A stretch of DNA of 22,605 nt, from the NCBI GenBank assembly GCA_044370375.1, contig JBILVQ010000021.1:1-22605 (forward strand). The letters run 5' to 3'. The notes below the pieces were generated by a model. It saw nothing but the letters and a program-made list of their open reading frames with translations. It did not search any database and was not told where the DNA came from. The stretch is from JBILVQ01 sp044370375 (GTDB taxonomy: Bacteria; Bacteroidota; Bacteroidia; UBA4408). Both the position numbers and the translations under genes were made by a program. Shown piece by piece: positions 1 to 8,204 of this stretch. Position 1 is the first letter of the stretch; every line of letters starts with the position of its first letter.

Positions 1-1997
1 CGGGTATTCCCATCCATCTGATGTGTGAAGGCAGATCACAAGATTTTAAAGAAAATTTCTGCGGTACGCATTTCTTTAATCCTCCCCGCTATTTGCGTTT
101 GCTGGAGATTATTCCTTCCCCCCATACAAAAAAAGAAGTCCTTGATTTCTTAATGGAGTATGGTGAAATTATCCTCGGAAAAACAACCGTGTTGTGTAAG
201 GATACCCCCGCTTTTATTGCAAATCGGATTGGGGTTTTTGGTATCATGAACTTGTTTCATTATGTGGAGCAATCCGGTTTAAGTATTGAAGAAGTAGATC
301 GCTTAACAGGTCCAGTAATTGGTCGTCCCAAGTCTGCCACCTTTCGTACCTGCGATGTGGTTGGGCTCGACACGCTTGTACACGTAGCGAATGGGGTAGC
401 GAAGAGTTGTCCGAACGATGAATCCAACAGCACCTTTGCTTTACCGCAGTACATTGAAAAAATGGTGGAGAATAAATGGTTGGGGTCAAAAACCAAACAA
501 GGTTTTTTCAAAAAGGTTAATCTTCCCGGTGGAGGTTCAGAAATTCTTGCCCTTGATTTGAAAACGCTGGAGTACAAGTCATCACAAAAAGTAAAATTTG
601 CTTCGTTGGAAGCAGCCAAGTCAATTGATGCACTACCGGCAAGAATAAAAATGCTGGCCATGGCCCAGGACAAGGCCGGTGATTTTTATCGTTCCACTTT
701 CATGAGTCTTTTTGCCTATGTATCGAATCGAATTCCTGAAATTTCGGATGATTTGTTTAGCATAGATGCTGCCATGAAAGCCGGATTCGGCTGGGAAATG
801 GGTCCGTTTGAATTATGGGATGCCATTGGCGCAGAACTTTCTGTACCGATGATGGAAAAAGCAGGGCTGAAAGTGAGTGCTTGGGTAAGCACCATGCTGG
901 CTGCAGGCAACAAAACTTTTTATAAAAGTGAAGCAGGGCTGAAATATTACTATGATCCCGCAACTGCGAGCTATTTGAAGGTTCCCGGGCAGGATAAATT
1001 TATCTTCCTCGATAATTTAAGGAAGGATAAAATCATTTGGAAAAATTCAGGCAGCAGCATTACACACCTCGGAGACGGAATTTTGAATGTTGAATTCCAT
1101 ACCAAAATGAATTCGATTGGAGGCGAGGTGCTGGAAGGCGTTCACAAGGCCATAGAGTTAGCTGAAAAGGAATATGCCGGGGTTGTTATTTCTAACGAAG
1201 GAGCGAATTTTTCGGCAGGAGCCAATGTTGGAATGATTTTTATGTTTGCTGTTGAACAGGAATGGGATGAATTGGATTTTGCTATCCGTGCTTTCCAGAA
1301 TGCAATGATGAGGGTTCGATATTCTTCTGTTCCTGTTGTGGTAGCACCGCATAACATGGCCTTGGGTGGTGCCTGCGAAATAAGCATGCATTCCGATAAA
1401 GTGGTAGCACATGCCGAAACCTATATGGGTCTGGTGGAGTTTGGAGTAGGATTGATTCCCGGAGGTGGTGGCACCAAAGAATTTGCACTTCGTTTATCGG
1501 ATGAATTGAAGGAAGGCGATGTTGAATTGAATACTTTCCGTGATCGTTTTTTAACCATCGGACAAGCTAAGGTATCTACTTCTGCGGTGGAAGCATTTGA
1601 TTTGGGGTACCTGCGCAAAGGCAATGATATGGTTGTGATTTCTCGCGACCGTTTGCTATCAGAAGCAAAAGCACAATGTCTTGCTTTGGTTGAGAAAGGT
1701 TATACGCAACCCGCTCCACGCAAGGATATTAGGGTGCTCGGGAAACAAGGACTTGGCTTGGCCTACTTAGGTGCCGATTCTATGCTTAGCGGACACTACA
1801 TCAGTGAACATGATGCCAAGATTTCTCAGAAGCTTGCCTATGTTTTATGTGGTGGTGATTTATCTCAGCCAACCTTGGTGAGCGAAAAGTATTTGCTCGA
1901 TCTTGAAAGAGAAGCATTTTTGTCGCTTTGCGGAGAAAAGAAAACCTTGGAGAGAATTCAAAGCATCCTGACAGGAGGCAAAATTCTTCGTAATTAA
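1..1997 (+). CDS. 3-hydroxyacyl-CoA dehydrogenase / enoyl-CoA hydratase multienzyme, 5'-truncated by window edge
   Basis: Catalyses the hydration and NAD-dependent oxidation steps of fatty-acid beta-oxidation in the cytoplasm. The reading frame is open from base 3, so the gene starts before the window and the NAD-binding Rossmann half is mostly missing. Numbering from the Met at base 21: the dehydrogenase motif GTHFFNPP carries the catalytic His17, with the partner Glu29 twelve residues later as in the family. The 3HCDH C-terminal domain begins near TPAFIANR (62-70), and a second 3HCDH_C-like stretch lies near 225-290. A crotonase domain follows (about 350-560) with both catalytic glutamates, Glu453 in GGACE and Glu473 before GVGLIPGGGG, spaced 20 residues as in classical hydratases. 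The order dehydrogenase-then-hydratase is the reverse of E. coli FadB. The thiolase follows 19 nt downstream. Function is well supported; chain-length preference cannot be read. Confidence 0.93.
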   Translation, partial: GIPIHLMCEGRSQDFKENFCGTHFFNPPRYLRLLEIIPSPHTKKEVLDFLMEYGEIILGKTTVLCKDTPAFIANRIGVFGIMNLFHYVEQSGLSIEEVDRLTGPVIGRPKSATFRTCDVVGLDTLVHVANGVAKSCPNDESNSTFALPQYIEKMVENKWLGSKTKQGFFKKVNLPGGGSEILALDLKTLEYKSSQKVKFASLEAAKSIDALPARIKMLAMAQDKAGDFYRSTFMSLFAYVSNRIPEISDDLFSIDAAMKAGFGWEMGPFELWDAIGAELSVPMMEKAGLKVSAWVSTMLAAGNKTFYKSEAGLKYYYDPATASYLKVPGQDKFIFLDNLRKDKIIWKNSGSSITHLGDGILNVEFHTKMNSIGGEVLEGVHKAIELAEKEYAGVVISNEGANFSAGANVGMIFMFAVEQEWDELDFAIRAFQNAMMRVRYSSVPVVVAPHNMALGGACEISMHSDKVVAHAETYMGLVEFGVGLIPGGGGTKEFALRLSDELKEGDVELNTFRDRFLTIGQAKVSTSAVEAFDLGYLRKGNDMVVISRDRLLSEAKAQCLALVEKGYTQPAPRKDIRVLGKQGLGLAYLGADSMLSGHYISEHDAKISQKLAYVLCGGDLSQPTLVSEKYLLDLEREAFLSLCGEKKTLERIQSILTGGKILRN

Positions 1998-2016
1998 TTT
2001 CAAAAAAAGATTTACC

Positions 2017-3192
2017 ATGAACGCATATATTGTAGCAGCAAAAAGAACAGCAGTAGGGAAGGCCGGACGCGGTGGTTTCCGTTTTACACGCCCCGATGAA
2101 CTTGCAGTAGCCGTTATCAAAGATATCATGAATGCCTATCCCTCCATTCAACACGAGGAGGTGGATGATTTAATGGTGGGCAATGCGATGCCTGAGGCAG
2201 AACAGGGGCTAAACATGGCCCGTCTTATTTCTCTTCAGGCCTTTAACACGGATAAGGTGCCTGGCATGACCGTGAATCGTTATTGTTCTTCAGGATTGGA
2301 AACCATTGCCATTGCAGCCTCCAGAATTCATTCAGGCATGGCCGATTGTATTATTGCCGGCGGAGCGGAAAGCATGAGTTTAATCCCTATGGGCGGTTGG
2401 AGGGTTGTGCCTAATTTTGATGTGGCAAAAAATCATGCCGATTATTATTGGGGTATGGGCCTTACCGCTGAAGCAGTGGCCAGAGAATATCATGTGAGCA
2501 GAGAAGATCAGGATGAATTTTCTTTTCGTTCACACCAAAAGGCCATTGCCGCCATTCAAGCGGGTAAGTTTAAGGATGAAATTGTACCGGTAAAGGTTCT
2601 CGAAACCTATCTGGATGCCAACGAGAAAAAGAAAACCAGAGAGTTTGTGGTGGATACCGATGAAGGTGCCAGGGCAGATACCAACCTGGAAGCATTGGCA
2701 AAATTGAAACCGGTATTTGATGCCAAAGGAAGTGTAACAGCCGGTAATTCTTCACAAACAAGTGATGGAGCTGCTTTTGTGATGGTGGTAAGTGAAGCTT
2801 TTATGAAGAAGCATCAACTAAAACCAATTGCCAGAATGGTTTCTTATGCTGCCGCTGGAGTGCCTCCACGCATCATGGGCATCGGACCGGTAGCCGCTAT
2901 TCCCTTGGCACTTAAAAAGGCCGGCCTCAATCAGTCACAAATTGATTTGTTTGAACTCAACGAAGCTTTTGCCTCACAATCACTGGCCGTTTGCCGCACC
3001 CTCGATTTGGATACCTCCCGCGTAAATGTAAACGGTGGTGCTATATCCTTAGGACATCCGCTCGGATGCAGTGGTGCCAAGTTATCGGTTCAGTTGTTTA
3101 ATGAGTTGAAACGAAGCAATGGAAAGTATGGTGTGGTAACCATGTGTGTTGGAACCGGACAGGGAGCGGCAGGGGTTTTTGAAATGCTTTAG
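2017..3192 (+). CDS. fadA: acetyl-CoA C-acyltransferase (beta-ketothiolase)
   Basis: A 391-residue thiolase, the normal length, catalysing CoA-dependent cleavage of 3-ketoacyl-CoA, the last beta-oxidation step. The nucleophilic cysteine is Cys90 in NRYCSSG. The NEAFA motif, His347 in GGAISLGHPLG and the second active-site Cys377 in CVGTGQG are all present and in the usual order. It starts 19 nt after the dehydrogenase/hydratase gene on the same strand, which fits an operon supplying both subunits of a trifunctional complex. A biosynthetic acetyl-CoA acetyltransferase is the alternative, but the operon partner favours the degradative role. The symbol is by analogy to FadA/FadI; orthology was not tested. 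Confidence 0.93.
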   Translation: MNAYIVAAKRTAVGKAGRGGFRFTRPDELAVAVIKDIMNAYPSIQHEEVDDLMVGNAMPEAEQGLNMARLISLQAFNTDKVPGMTVNRYCSSGLETIAIAASRIHSGMADCIIAGGAESMSLIPMGGWRVVPNFDVAKNHADYYWGMGLTAEAVAREYHVSREDQDEFSFRSHQKAIAAIQAGKFKDEIVPVKVLETYLDANEKKKTREFVVDTDEGARADTNLEALAKLKPVFDAKGSVTAGNSSQTSDGAAFVMVVSEAFMKKHQLKPIARMVSYAAAGVPPRIMGIGPVAAIPLALKKAGLNQSQIDLFELNEAFASQSLAVCRTLDLDTSRVNVNGGAISLGHPLGCSGAKLSVQLFNELKRSNGKYGVVTMCVGTGQGAAGVFEML

Positions 3193-3302
3193 CCAAAAGT
3201 AAATTTTACCCCAGCCCCTTAAGCGTTGATTCTTTTGCTTCCTGCCTGCCTCTTTTCAAGGTTTGAATTAATTTTTTTATTTTTATCCCACAACATCGAG
3301 GG

Positions 3303-3365
3303 ATGTCAAAGAAAAAAACCTACCGAAATGATTTTTTTGAAGCTCACCCTTTAACCCAGCATTGA
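3303..3365 (+). CDS. possible 20-residue leader ORF upstream of the HD gene
   Basis: An ATG at 3303 opens a 20-codon frame (starts MSKKKTYR, ends PLTQH) closing 9 nt before the HD-domain gene. A GAGGG sits immediately before the ATG, which is too close to act as a normal ribosome site. The basic start and position suggest a leader peptide or nothing at all. No family is recognisable and the length is well within chance. Confidence 0.15.
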   Translation: MSKKKTYRNDFFEAHPLTQH

Positions 3366-3374
3366 AAGGTTATA

Positions 3375-3956
3375 ATGAACATCAGTAAATTAAAGCGTTT
3401 TGTAGTTTCCAAACTGGATGAAGGCTTGCCCGAATTTGTAAGTTACCACGGAACCAATCATACCTTAACCGTTCTTCAATCCTGTAATGCCTATATCCGG
3501 AGGATGAAGATTGATAAAAAAAGCGCTCATCTTCTTAGAACTGCCGCCCTCATGCATGATGTTGGTATTGTTTGGGATTATGATCATCATGAAGACAAAG
3601 GGATAGAATTTATTAAGGAACTTTTGCCCTCATGGGGTTATTCACAAAAAGATATTCTGGTGATTTGCAACATGATTGAGGCCACCAAAATTCCACAGAA
3701 TCCAAAGAACCTGTTGGAAAAAATCATTTGTGATGCGGATTTAGATTATTTGGGAACTGCTCAGTTTTATGATATTGGTGCCAGTTTGTTTAAGGAATAC
3801 AAAAACCTGAAAATTGTCCAAAATGAAGAAGATTGGGACCGCGTTCAGGTTAAGTTTTTGCGCTCACACCGCTATCATACAGAATTTGGAAAAAACCGAA
3901 GGGAACCGGTTAAGCAAAAACATTTAAAGGAGTTGTTGAGTAAATGGGGTTGGTAG
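3375..3956 (+). CDS. HD-domain phosphohydrolase
   Basis: A 193-residue soluble protein without signal peptide or membrane segment. It shows the metal-binding pattern of the HD superfamily: a histidine near the N-terminus (His29 in GTNHT), the HD doublet at His61-Asp62 in LMHDVG, and an aspartate after helix 5 (CDADLDYLG, Asp120/Asp122). The family hydrolyses phosphoester or nucleotide substrates with a divalent metal; the substrate cannot be told here. There is no RelA/SpoT, GAF or receiver domain attached, so it is a stand-alone enzyme. A GAAAGG five bases before the ATG is a reasonable ribosome site. A short hairpin terminator follows the stop, so transcription probably ends here. A stand-alone HD protein of this size could also act on modified nucleotides. 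Confidence 0.82.
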   Translation: MNISKLKRFVVSKLDEGLPEFVSYHGTNHTLTVLQSCNAYIRRMKIDKKSAHLLRTAALMHDVGIVWDYDHHEDKGIEFIKELLPSWGYSQKDILVICNMIEATKIPQNPKNLLEKIICDADLDYLGTAQFYDIGASLFKEYKNLKIVQNEEDWDRVQVKFLRSHRYHTEFGKNRREPVKQKHLKELLSKWGW

Positions 3957-3959
3957 TGC

Positions 3960-3980
3960 AAGATTGGCATCCAATTTTTT
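3960..3980 (+). terminator. short rho-independent terminator after the HD gene
   Basis: Four bases past the stop codon, ATTGG (3963-3967) pairs with CCAAT (3971-3975) around a CAT loop. Outer A-T and G-T pairs extend the stem, and the T tract runs 3975-3980. The stem is short and AT-rich, so strength is uncertain, but the position between convergent genes fits. Confidence 0.5.
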
Positions 3981-4024
3981 GTAACGATTAACCAATTTAC
4001 TTGAATAAACTGTTTGGATTTTTT

Positions 4025-6163
4025 TCAATCCTTTACAAATTTCCCGGTACTAACATTACCCTTTCTGTCACTTACTTTTACGAAATAAATACCATTAGGA
4101 AAATTGCGAATATCTAAAGTAAGATAAGTACTGTTGGTGTTTTTAATGGAATGAATTAACTCCCCTTGCAAACCATAAATTTCGATGTTTGCACTTTCAT
4201 AAAGCCCATTAATTTTTAATGTTTCATTGGCCGGGTTCGGATAAATGCTTAAAGCTGTTTCTCCTGCCTTTTTTGTTTCATTTTTACTATCAGTAACCAC
4301 CACCGGCGGATAACCAAAATCACTGAGTGGGCGCGTGAAGCATGACATGCCGGCTGTGCCTAACCAAAGTTTGTTATCAAAGATGGTTAATGCACTCCCT
4401 CCATTCATGTAGGGGTATTGGTAAAAACCCGGAGTCTCTTCATAAACAGGCAAATTATCACTAATGTCTGTATAAACTCCGGGTTGGTTGATGTTCATTT
4501 TGTGTACTCCAACTCTAAAAAACGCAGAAACAAAAAGAAGTGAATCAATGGCGGCAATACTTGGATTGCTACCCGGGCCCATAAATTGCCCAATATTACC
4601 GGAAATGTTGGATGTAATGCCTACCGTATCATTGGTAAAGTAAATTTCTTGTTCATCAGATGAATAGATATAATTTCCGGTTCCATAAATTTTTAAGAAA
4701 CCTGCTGTCAAACTTCCAAACTGCACCCAGTTTGCACCTAAATCAGAACTAACTAACATTTTTGGAGAGCCTACACTATACAATTTTCCGTTATGGTAGA
4801 GCAAATCTTTTGAAGATGTAGTTCCCGGAAAATTTGCAATTGAAAAACTGTTGCCACCATTCGTACTAATGTAAGGACCTTGGTCGGTAGAAACGATGAT
4901 GGTATCACCAAAAACCTCTAAATCATAAGTATAAAAATAGTTGCTGGGTGGTGTTTGTGGTAAGCCACTTGTATGCTGCACCCAAGTTTGAGCTGAATCA
5001 TTTGAAATCCAAATACCAGAGTTGGTAGCAGAGTAAAATTTTTGGTTTTGGTATTTTAAAGAATTGGTGATGTTACCACTAACAGACCCAAACACATAAG
5101 GTGCACCAATAATGTAATAAGACGAATCTAAGGAAGCAGAATAACATCCGGCACCTGCTCCATCAAATGCAAGTAAATCAGTGTTTAGTTTATCAAAGCC
5201 TGTAGGAGCGGTATTCCTTAAACCCCTTATATAGTTCCAGTTTGTTCCAACCAAACTATTTGTATAGATAGAATTATAGATATCAGGCTTGTTATTGATG
5301 ATTTCTCCGCCAAAAAAAGTCTGATTTATACCATCCGAAATACAAACTGGAAAAGATTGATTTAGACTAGAATTTTCAAATTGTGAAGTGATGAAATTAT
5401 ACACTTGAACTCCTGTTGTTCTGTTTGCAAGTATTTGATTGTTTGCTTTTAGTATTCTTGGATTCATATAAGTACCTAACAATCCGTTGGCCGATACCCA
5501 TTGAAATGTGTTGTTTGTTGATACAAAAATGTTGCCCAGGTTTGTTGCACAAAACCAAACTCCATTAAGATGTTCTAAAACAATAATATTTGTAGAGGTT
5601 AAACCAGTATTTTGTAAAACCCAAGTCAAACCTAAGTCGTTCGAAACATGGATACCTCCTTGCGTGGCACAAACCATTATACTCGAAGTAGTATCAAATC
5701 CTAAACTTCTTATATTAGTAGGACTAGTTGTCATTGCTGTCCAGTTGTTGCCGTTGTTGATAGACTTATATAGTCCATTGTTATTTGCAAAGATGATATC
5801 ACCATTAGACAATTTAAGTATTGTGTTTTGGTTTCCATTACCCGGGTTTGTAATACCATTGTTTGATTGAAGCCATGAAAAACCATAATCGTCTGAAATG
5901 TAGATTCCTTTATCTGAGGTAACAATAATCCTTCCATTGGAATTTAGTAATTCCTTGTTGAAAACACATGGTGACGGAATTAAAGACCAAGATATACCGT
6001 TATTTGTTGATTTTTGAATTCCATAAGAATTAAAAGTCAATAAAAATGAATCTAAATCGAAAACGTTTATTGGGGGTATTCCATCATTCCCATTTTGCGT
6101 CCACTGAGCTTCGCTTTTGGTAAACACAATTACCAAAACCAAAAAAAATAAAACCTTTTTCAT
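4025..6163 (-). CDS. T9SS-secreted protein with Asp-box (BNR/sortilin-like) repeats
   Basis: A 712-residue exported protein. The first 19-20 residues (MKKVLFFLVLVIVF..SEA|Q) form a signal peptide for Sec export. The body carries repeated Asp-box-type turns of the form S-x-D/N-x-G-x-x-W/F, for example STNNGISW, SDDYGFSW, SNDLGLTW, SSDLGANW and STNGGNSF, which build beta-propellers in sialidase, sortilin and Ycf48-like proteins. Residues about 635-712 are a T9SS type A sorting domain: IYPNPANETLKING, then IYGLQGELI, then FPNGIYFVKVSD. It should therefore cross the outer membrane by type IX secretion and be released or attached at the surface. There is no catalytic glycosidase signature, so binding or an unknown role is likely. 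The stop is convergent with the HD gene. The sequence upstream is the terminator of a decayed T9SS gene. Confidence 0.85.
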   Translation of the reverse strand: MKKVLFFLVLVIVFTKSEAQWTQNGNDGIPPINVFDLDSFLLTFNSYGIQKSTNNGISWSLIPSPCVFNKELLNSNGRIIVTSDKGIYISDDYGFSWLQSNNGITNPGNGNQNTILKLSNGDIIFANNNGLYKSINNGNNWTAMTTSPTNIRSLGFDTTSSIMVCATQGGIHVSNDLGLTWVLQNTGLTSTNIIVLEHLNGVWFCATNLGNIFVSTNNTFQWVSANGLLGTYMNPRILKANNQILANRTTGVQVYNFITSQFENSSLNQSFPVCISDGINQTFFGGEIINNKPDIYNSIYTNSLVGTNWNYIRGLRNTAPTGFDKLNTDLLAFDGAGAGCYSASLDSSYYIIGAPYVFGSVSGNITNSLKYQNQKFYSATNSGIWISNDSAQTWVQHTSGLPQTPPSNYFYTYDLEVFGDTIIVSTDQGPYISTNGGNSFSIANFPGTTSSKDLLYHNGKLYSVGSPKMLVSSDLGANWVQFGSLTAGFLKIYGTGNYIYSSDEQEIYFTNDTVGITSNISGNIGQFMGPGSNPSIAAIDSLLFVSAFFRVGVHKMNINQPGVYTDISDNLPVYEETPGFYQYPYMNGGSALTIFDNKLWLGTAGMSCFTRPLSDFGYPPVVVTDSKNETKKAGETALSIYPNPANETLKINGLYESANIEIYGLQGELIHSIKNTNSTYLTLDIRNFPNGIYFVKVSDRKGNVSTGKFVKD

Positions 6164-6177
6164 TTTTTGAAAATTGT

Positions 6178-6212
6178 AAAACAGGTGAAGTGTTTAAATG
6201 TTCACCTGTTTT
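6178..6212 (-). terminator. perfect 12-bp stem-loop terminating the decayed T9SS gene
   Basis: AAAACAGGTGAA (6178-6189) and TTCACCTGTTTT (6201-6212) are exact inverse complements around an 11-nt loop. On the minus strand the stem begins 13 nt after the stop of the T9SS relic (6226) and its descending arm ends in TTTT, so it looks like that gene's terminator. It also lies in the 5' region of the next gene (start 6163) and could affect its expression. Confidence 0.6.
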
Positions 6213-6225
6213 GGTTAATAAAATT

Positions 6226-6387
6226 TTACTGTTTCACAAACTTAACTGCCTTCATATTACCCTCAGCGTCACTTATTTTTACTAAGTACAATCCAGGGTT
6301 TAATGAAGCCAAATTAATTTTGATAATGCCTGAAGAAACCATTGAACTTTGTTGAAATACAAGCTCACCAATCGAATCCCTTACAAG
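6226..6387 (-). pseudogene. relic of a T9SS type A sorting domain
   Basis: On the minus strand, bases 6387 to 6226 read in one frame as the last two thirds of a T9SS sorting domain: VRDSIGELVFQQ, then IIKINLASLNPGLYLV, then KISDAEGNMKAVKFVKQ and a stop. It closely parallels the tail of the intact neighbour (FPNGIYFVKVSD...KFVKD). A stop codon at 6388-6390 closes the frame upstream and there is no start codon, no YPNP segment in frame and no passenger protein. A short frame (6457-6365) begins in another phase, so deletion and frameshift are likely. Its terminator (6178-6212) and a probable promoter (6524-6553) survive. Best read as a secreted-protein gene almost entirely deleted. Confidence 0.72.
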
Positions 6388-6390
6388 TTA

Positions 6391-6748
6391 GCAATTTTGC
6401 GGTTAGGAACGCATGGTTCTCCCACATTTTTTTGAACAAAATTTGATTTGTTTTCATATTGATAGATTTAAAAAATGAACGATTTAAAAAACTCTTCCCT
6501 ATTACTATACGCTTCCCATTATACAAATGTATAAAAGTTTTTTGAATGGCAAAATTATCTATGGATTATTTTATTGATTTAGCTTATTAAATGCTAATTT
6601 TATTGAGTTTGTTAAGTTTGGATAAGGGCCAAAGGAAAAATTTCTTGCTCAATTATCCGGAAGAGTTTAGAGAATGGCTTGGTTTTCTATTTTAGAAATA
6701 GAAAAGGTAAAAGAATTTTTCTGCCAATCAACAAATAAATGCCAAGTT
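6391..6748. other. AT-rich non-coding stretch between the T9SS relic and the next gene
   Basis: About 360 nt without a convincing gene. It holds a minus-strand promoter candidate (6524-6553) and a 30-codon minus frame (6365-6457, starting MKTNQILF) that may be the abbreviated 5' end of the decayed gene. It also holds a 34-codon plus frame (6591-6695) containing LLNYPEEFREWLGF that resembles no family I recognise. Nothing else is visible. Confidence 0.5.
6524..6553 (-). promoter_or_regulatory. Bacteroidota-type promoter candidate for the decayed gene
   Basis: On the minus strand TTTG (6553-6550) is followed 18 nt later by TACATTTG (6531-6524), matching the -33 TTTG / -7 TAnnTTTG pattern with spacing one base short of the usual 19-21. 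It faces the T9SS relic. Confidence 0.4.
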
Positions 6749-8020
6749 CTAAGTTTTCTGCTTTTTCTTTTTTGCAGCAGGAAACAAGATATTGTTCAGG
6801 ATAAGTCTGTAACCCGGCGAATTCGGGTGTAAGCTGAGGTCGGTTGGTGGATCGCCAACAAAATGTTGATAATCCTCCGGATCATGCCCCCCGTAAAAAG
6901 TCCAGGTACCTTTGCCAAATTCCCCATGAATATACCTGGCTTCGGCAATAGACTTGTTATCGCCCATGATGAGCACACCGGGCTTGATGGTTTTTTTCAT
7001 AAAGGCAGTTGTTTGCCCCATAAAGCCATGGATAATTTTTTCGTGGTTCTGACAAAGCATGGTTGGAACCGGATCCCATTTGGCCGAAAAATCAAATAGC
7101 ACAAACAAGTCGTTTTGTTCTTTTACCTGCCGAGGTGTTTTAGCATCAATGTCGGAAAATTCGTATTCGAAAGGATTGGTACTGACAATGAAATCGTGAA
7201 AGGCAAAAGTTTTTGAATAGTCGATGCGTTTGTTGAAACCGGGCTCAGCAGCATCACCGTCAAACATGTTTTCACAAATATCCACCCCTTCGGATGCCAG
7301 TGCTATATCATAACTATCGGTAGCAGAACACATGGCAAATAAAAAGCCACCGCCTGCGGTAAAATCTCTGATTTTTTGTGCTACTGCGAGCTTTAGTTGA
7401 GATACTTTGTTAAAGCCCAGCTTATGCGCCATGGCCTCTGTATTTCTTTGTTCTTCCTGATACCAGGCTGCATTACGGTACTGTGCATAGAATTTACCAT
7501 ATTGCCCTGTAAAATCTTCGTGGTGCAAATGCAACCAATCGTAAAGCATTAACTTGTTGTTGATGACTTCCTCGTCATAAACCACATCATAGGGTATTTC
7601 AGCATAGGTAAGAACAAGGGTAACAGCATCATCCCAAGGCAGTTTGGTTTTTGGTGAATAAACAGCCACTTTGGGCGCTTTTTCTAATTTCACCACATCC
7701 ATATTGATTTCAGGAGAAGCAATTTCTAACAATATAGCACTGGCTCTTGCGTCTGCAATCAACTCATAGCTTACACCACGGATTCTGCATTCGTCTTCAA
7801 TTACTTTGTTGTATTTCATCATGAAACTACCGCCCCGGTAATTGAGCAGCCAATCTGATTCCCACCCCTTGGTTAAACTCCAATAGGTAATTCCATAGGC
7901 CTTTAAATGATTTTTTTGGCTTTCGTCCATGGGCAACAACAGATAGGAAGCGCTGACACGAAAACCCAGGCCCATGAAAAGTAAGGCAAGCAGAAAAAGT
8001 TTATGTAAGGACTTAACCAT
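6749..8020 (-). CDS. exported protein of the Bacteroidota family usually labelled 'asparagine synthetase B'
   Basis: A 423-residue protein starting with a hydrophobic signal-like segment (residues about 8-24, ending VSA|S), so probably periplasmic. It resembles a family common in Bacteroidota that databases often call asparagine synthetase B: LLPMDESQKNHLKAYGITYW near the N-terminus, then WLLNYRGGSF. No N-terminal Cys glutaminase domain and no ATP-pyrophosphatase (SGGxDS) motif of real AsnB is present, so that name is not supported. GGGFLFAMCSATDS in the middle and FGKGTWTFYGGHDPEDY near the C-terminus recall class I glutamine-amidotransferase-like folds such as ThuA or BPL_N, where a cysteine follows a strand. 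The Cys in AMCSA is therefore a candidate nucleophile. The C-terminus is a lysine-rich tail. It is divergent from the M1 peptidase gene. Function unknown. Confidence 0.75.
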   Translation of the reverse strand: MVKSLHKLFLLALLFMGLGFRVSASYLLLPMDESQKNHLKAYGITYWSLTKGWESDWLLNYRGGSFMMKYNKVIEDECRIRGVSYELIADARASAILLEIASPEINMDVVKLEKAPKVAVYSPKTKLPWDDAVTLVLTYAEIPYDVVYDEEVINNKLMLYDWLHLHHEDFTGQYGKFYAQYRNAAWYQEEQRNTEAMAHKLGFNKVSQLKLAVAQKIRDFTAGGGFLFAMCSATDSYDIALASEGVDICENMFDGDAAEPGFNKRIDYSKTFAFHDFIVSTNPFEYEFSDIDAKTPRQVKEQNDLFVLFDFSAKWDPVPTMLCQNHEKIIHGFMGQTTAFMKKTIKPGVLIMGDNKSIAEARYIHGEFGKGTWTFYGGHDPEDYQHFVGDPPTDLSLHPNSPGYRLILNNILFPAAKKKKQKT

Positions 8021-8024
8021 GACA

Positions 8025-8032
8025 CAAAGATA
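8025..8032 (-). promoter_or_regulatory. -7 element TATCTTTG abutting the minus-strand start codon
   Basis: On the minus strand TATCTTTG is an exact match to TAnnTTTG and ends only four bases (TGTC) before the ATG at 8020. Transcription would begin at or next to the start codon. No clear -33 TTTG was found at the usual distance. Confidence 0.5.
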
Positions 8033-8190
8033 AATTTCGCAGGCATTTTTTGGCCCTTTTTAATCAATAATTAACAAAATTATTGAATGAGGTTGATTTT
8101 CCTAGCTGAATTTTTGTTGGGAGCAGTCCGAAAGGTTTACCAACAGCACTGCCAAATATTTTTTATCTTTATCATCAAAGATTCGTTTCG

Positions 8191-8198
8191 TATTTTTG
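8191..8198 (+). promoter_or_regulatory. -7 element TATTTTTG abutting the M1 peptidase start
   Basis: TATTTTTG matches TAnnTTTG and ends six bases (TTTGTC) before the ATG at 8205. It is the plus-strand counterpart of the element at 8025-8032 and shares the TGTCATG context. No good -33 element is visible. Confidence 0.4.
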
Positions 8199-8204
8199 TT
8201 TGTC

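Noticed and set aside
4016..4031. GGATT...AATCC hairpin as terminator for the minus-strand T9SS gene
   Set aside because: It overlaps the stop codon and has no T tract on the minus strand.
5508..5870. 120-codon plus-strand frame inside the Asp-box gene
   Set aside because: Antisense to a well-supported T9SS gene, no family resemblance and no promoter; a shadow frame.
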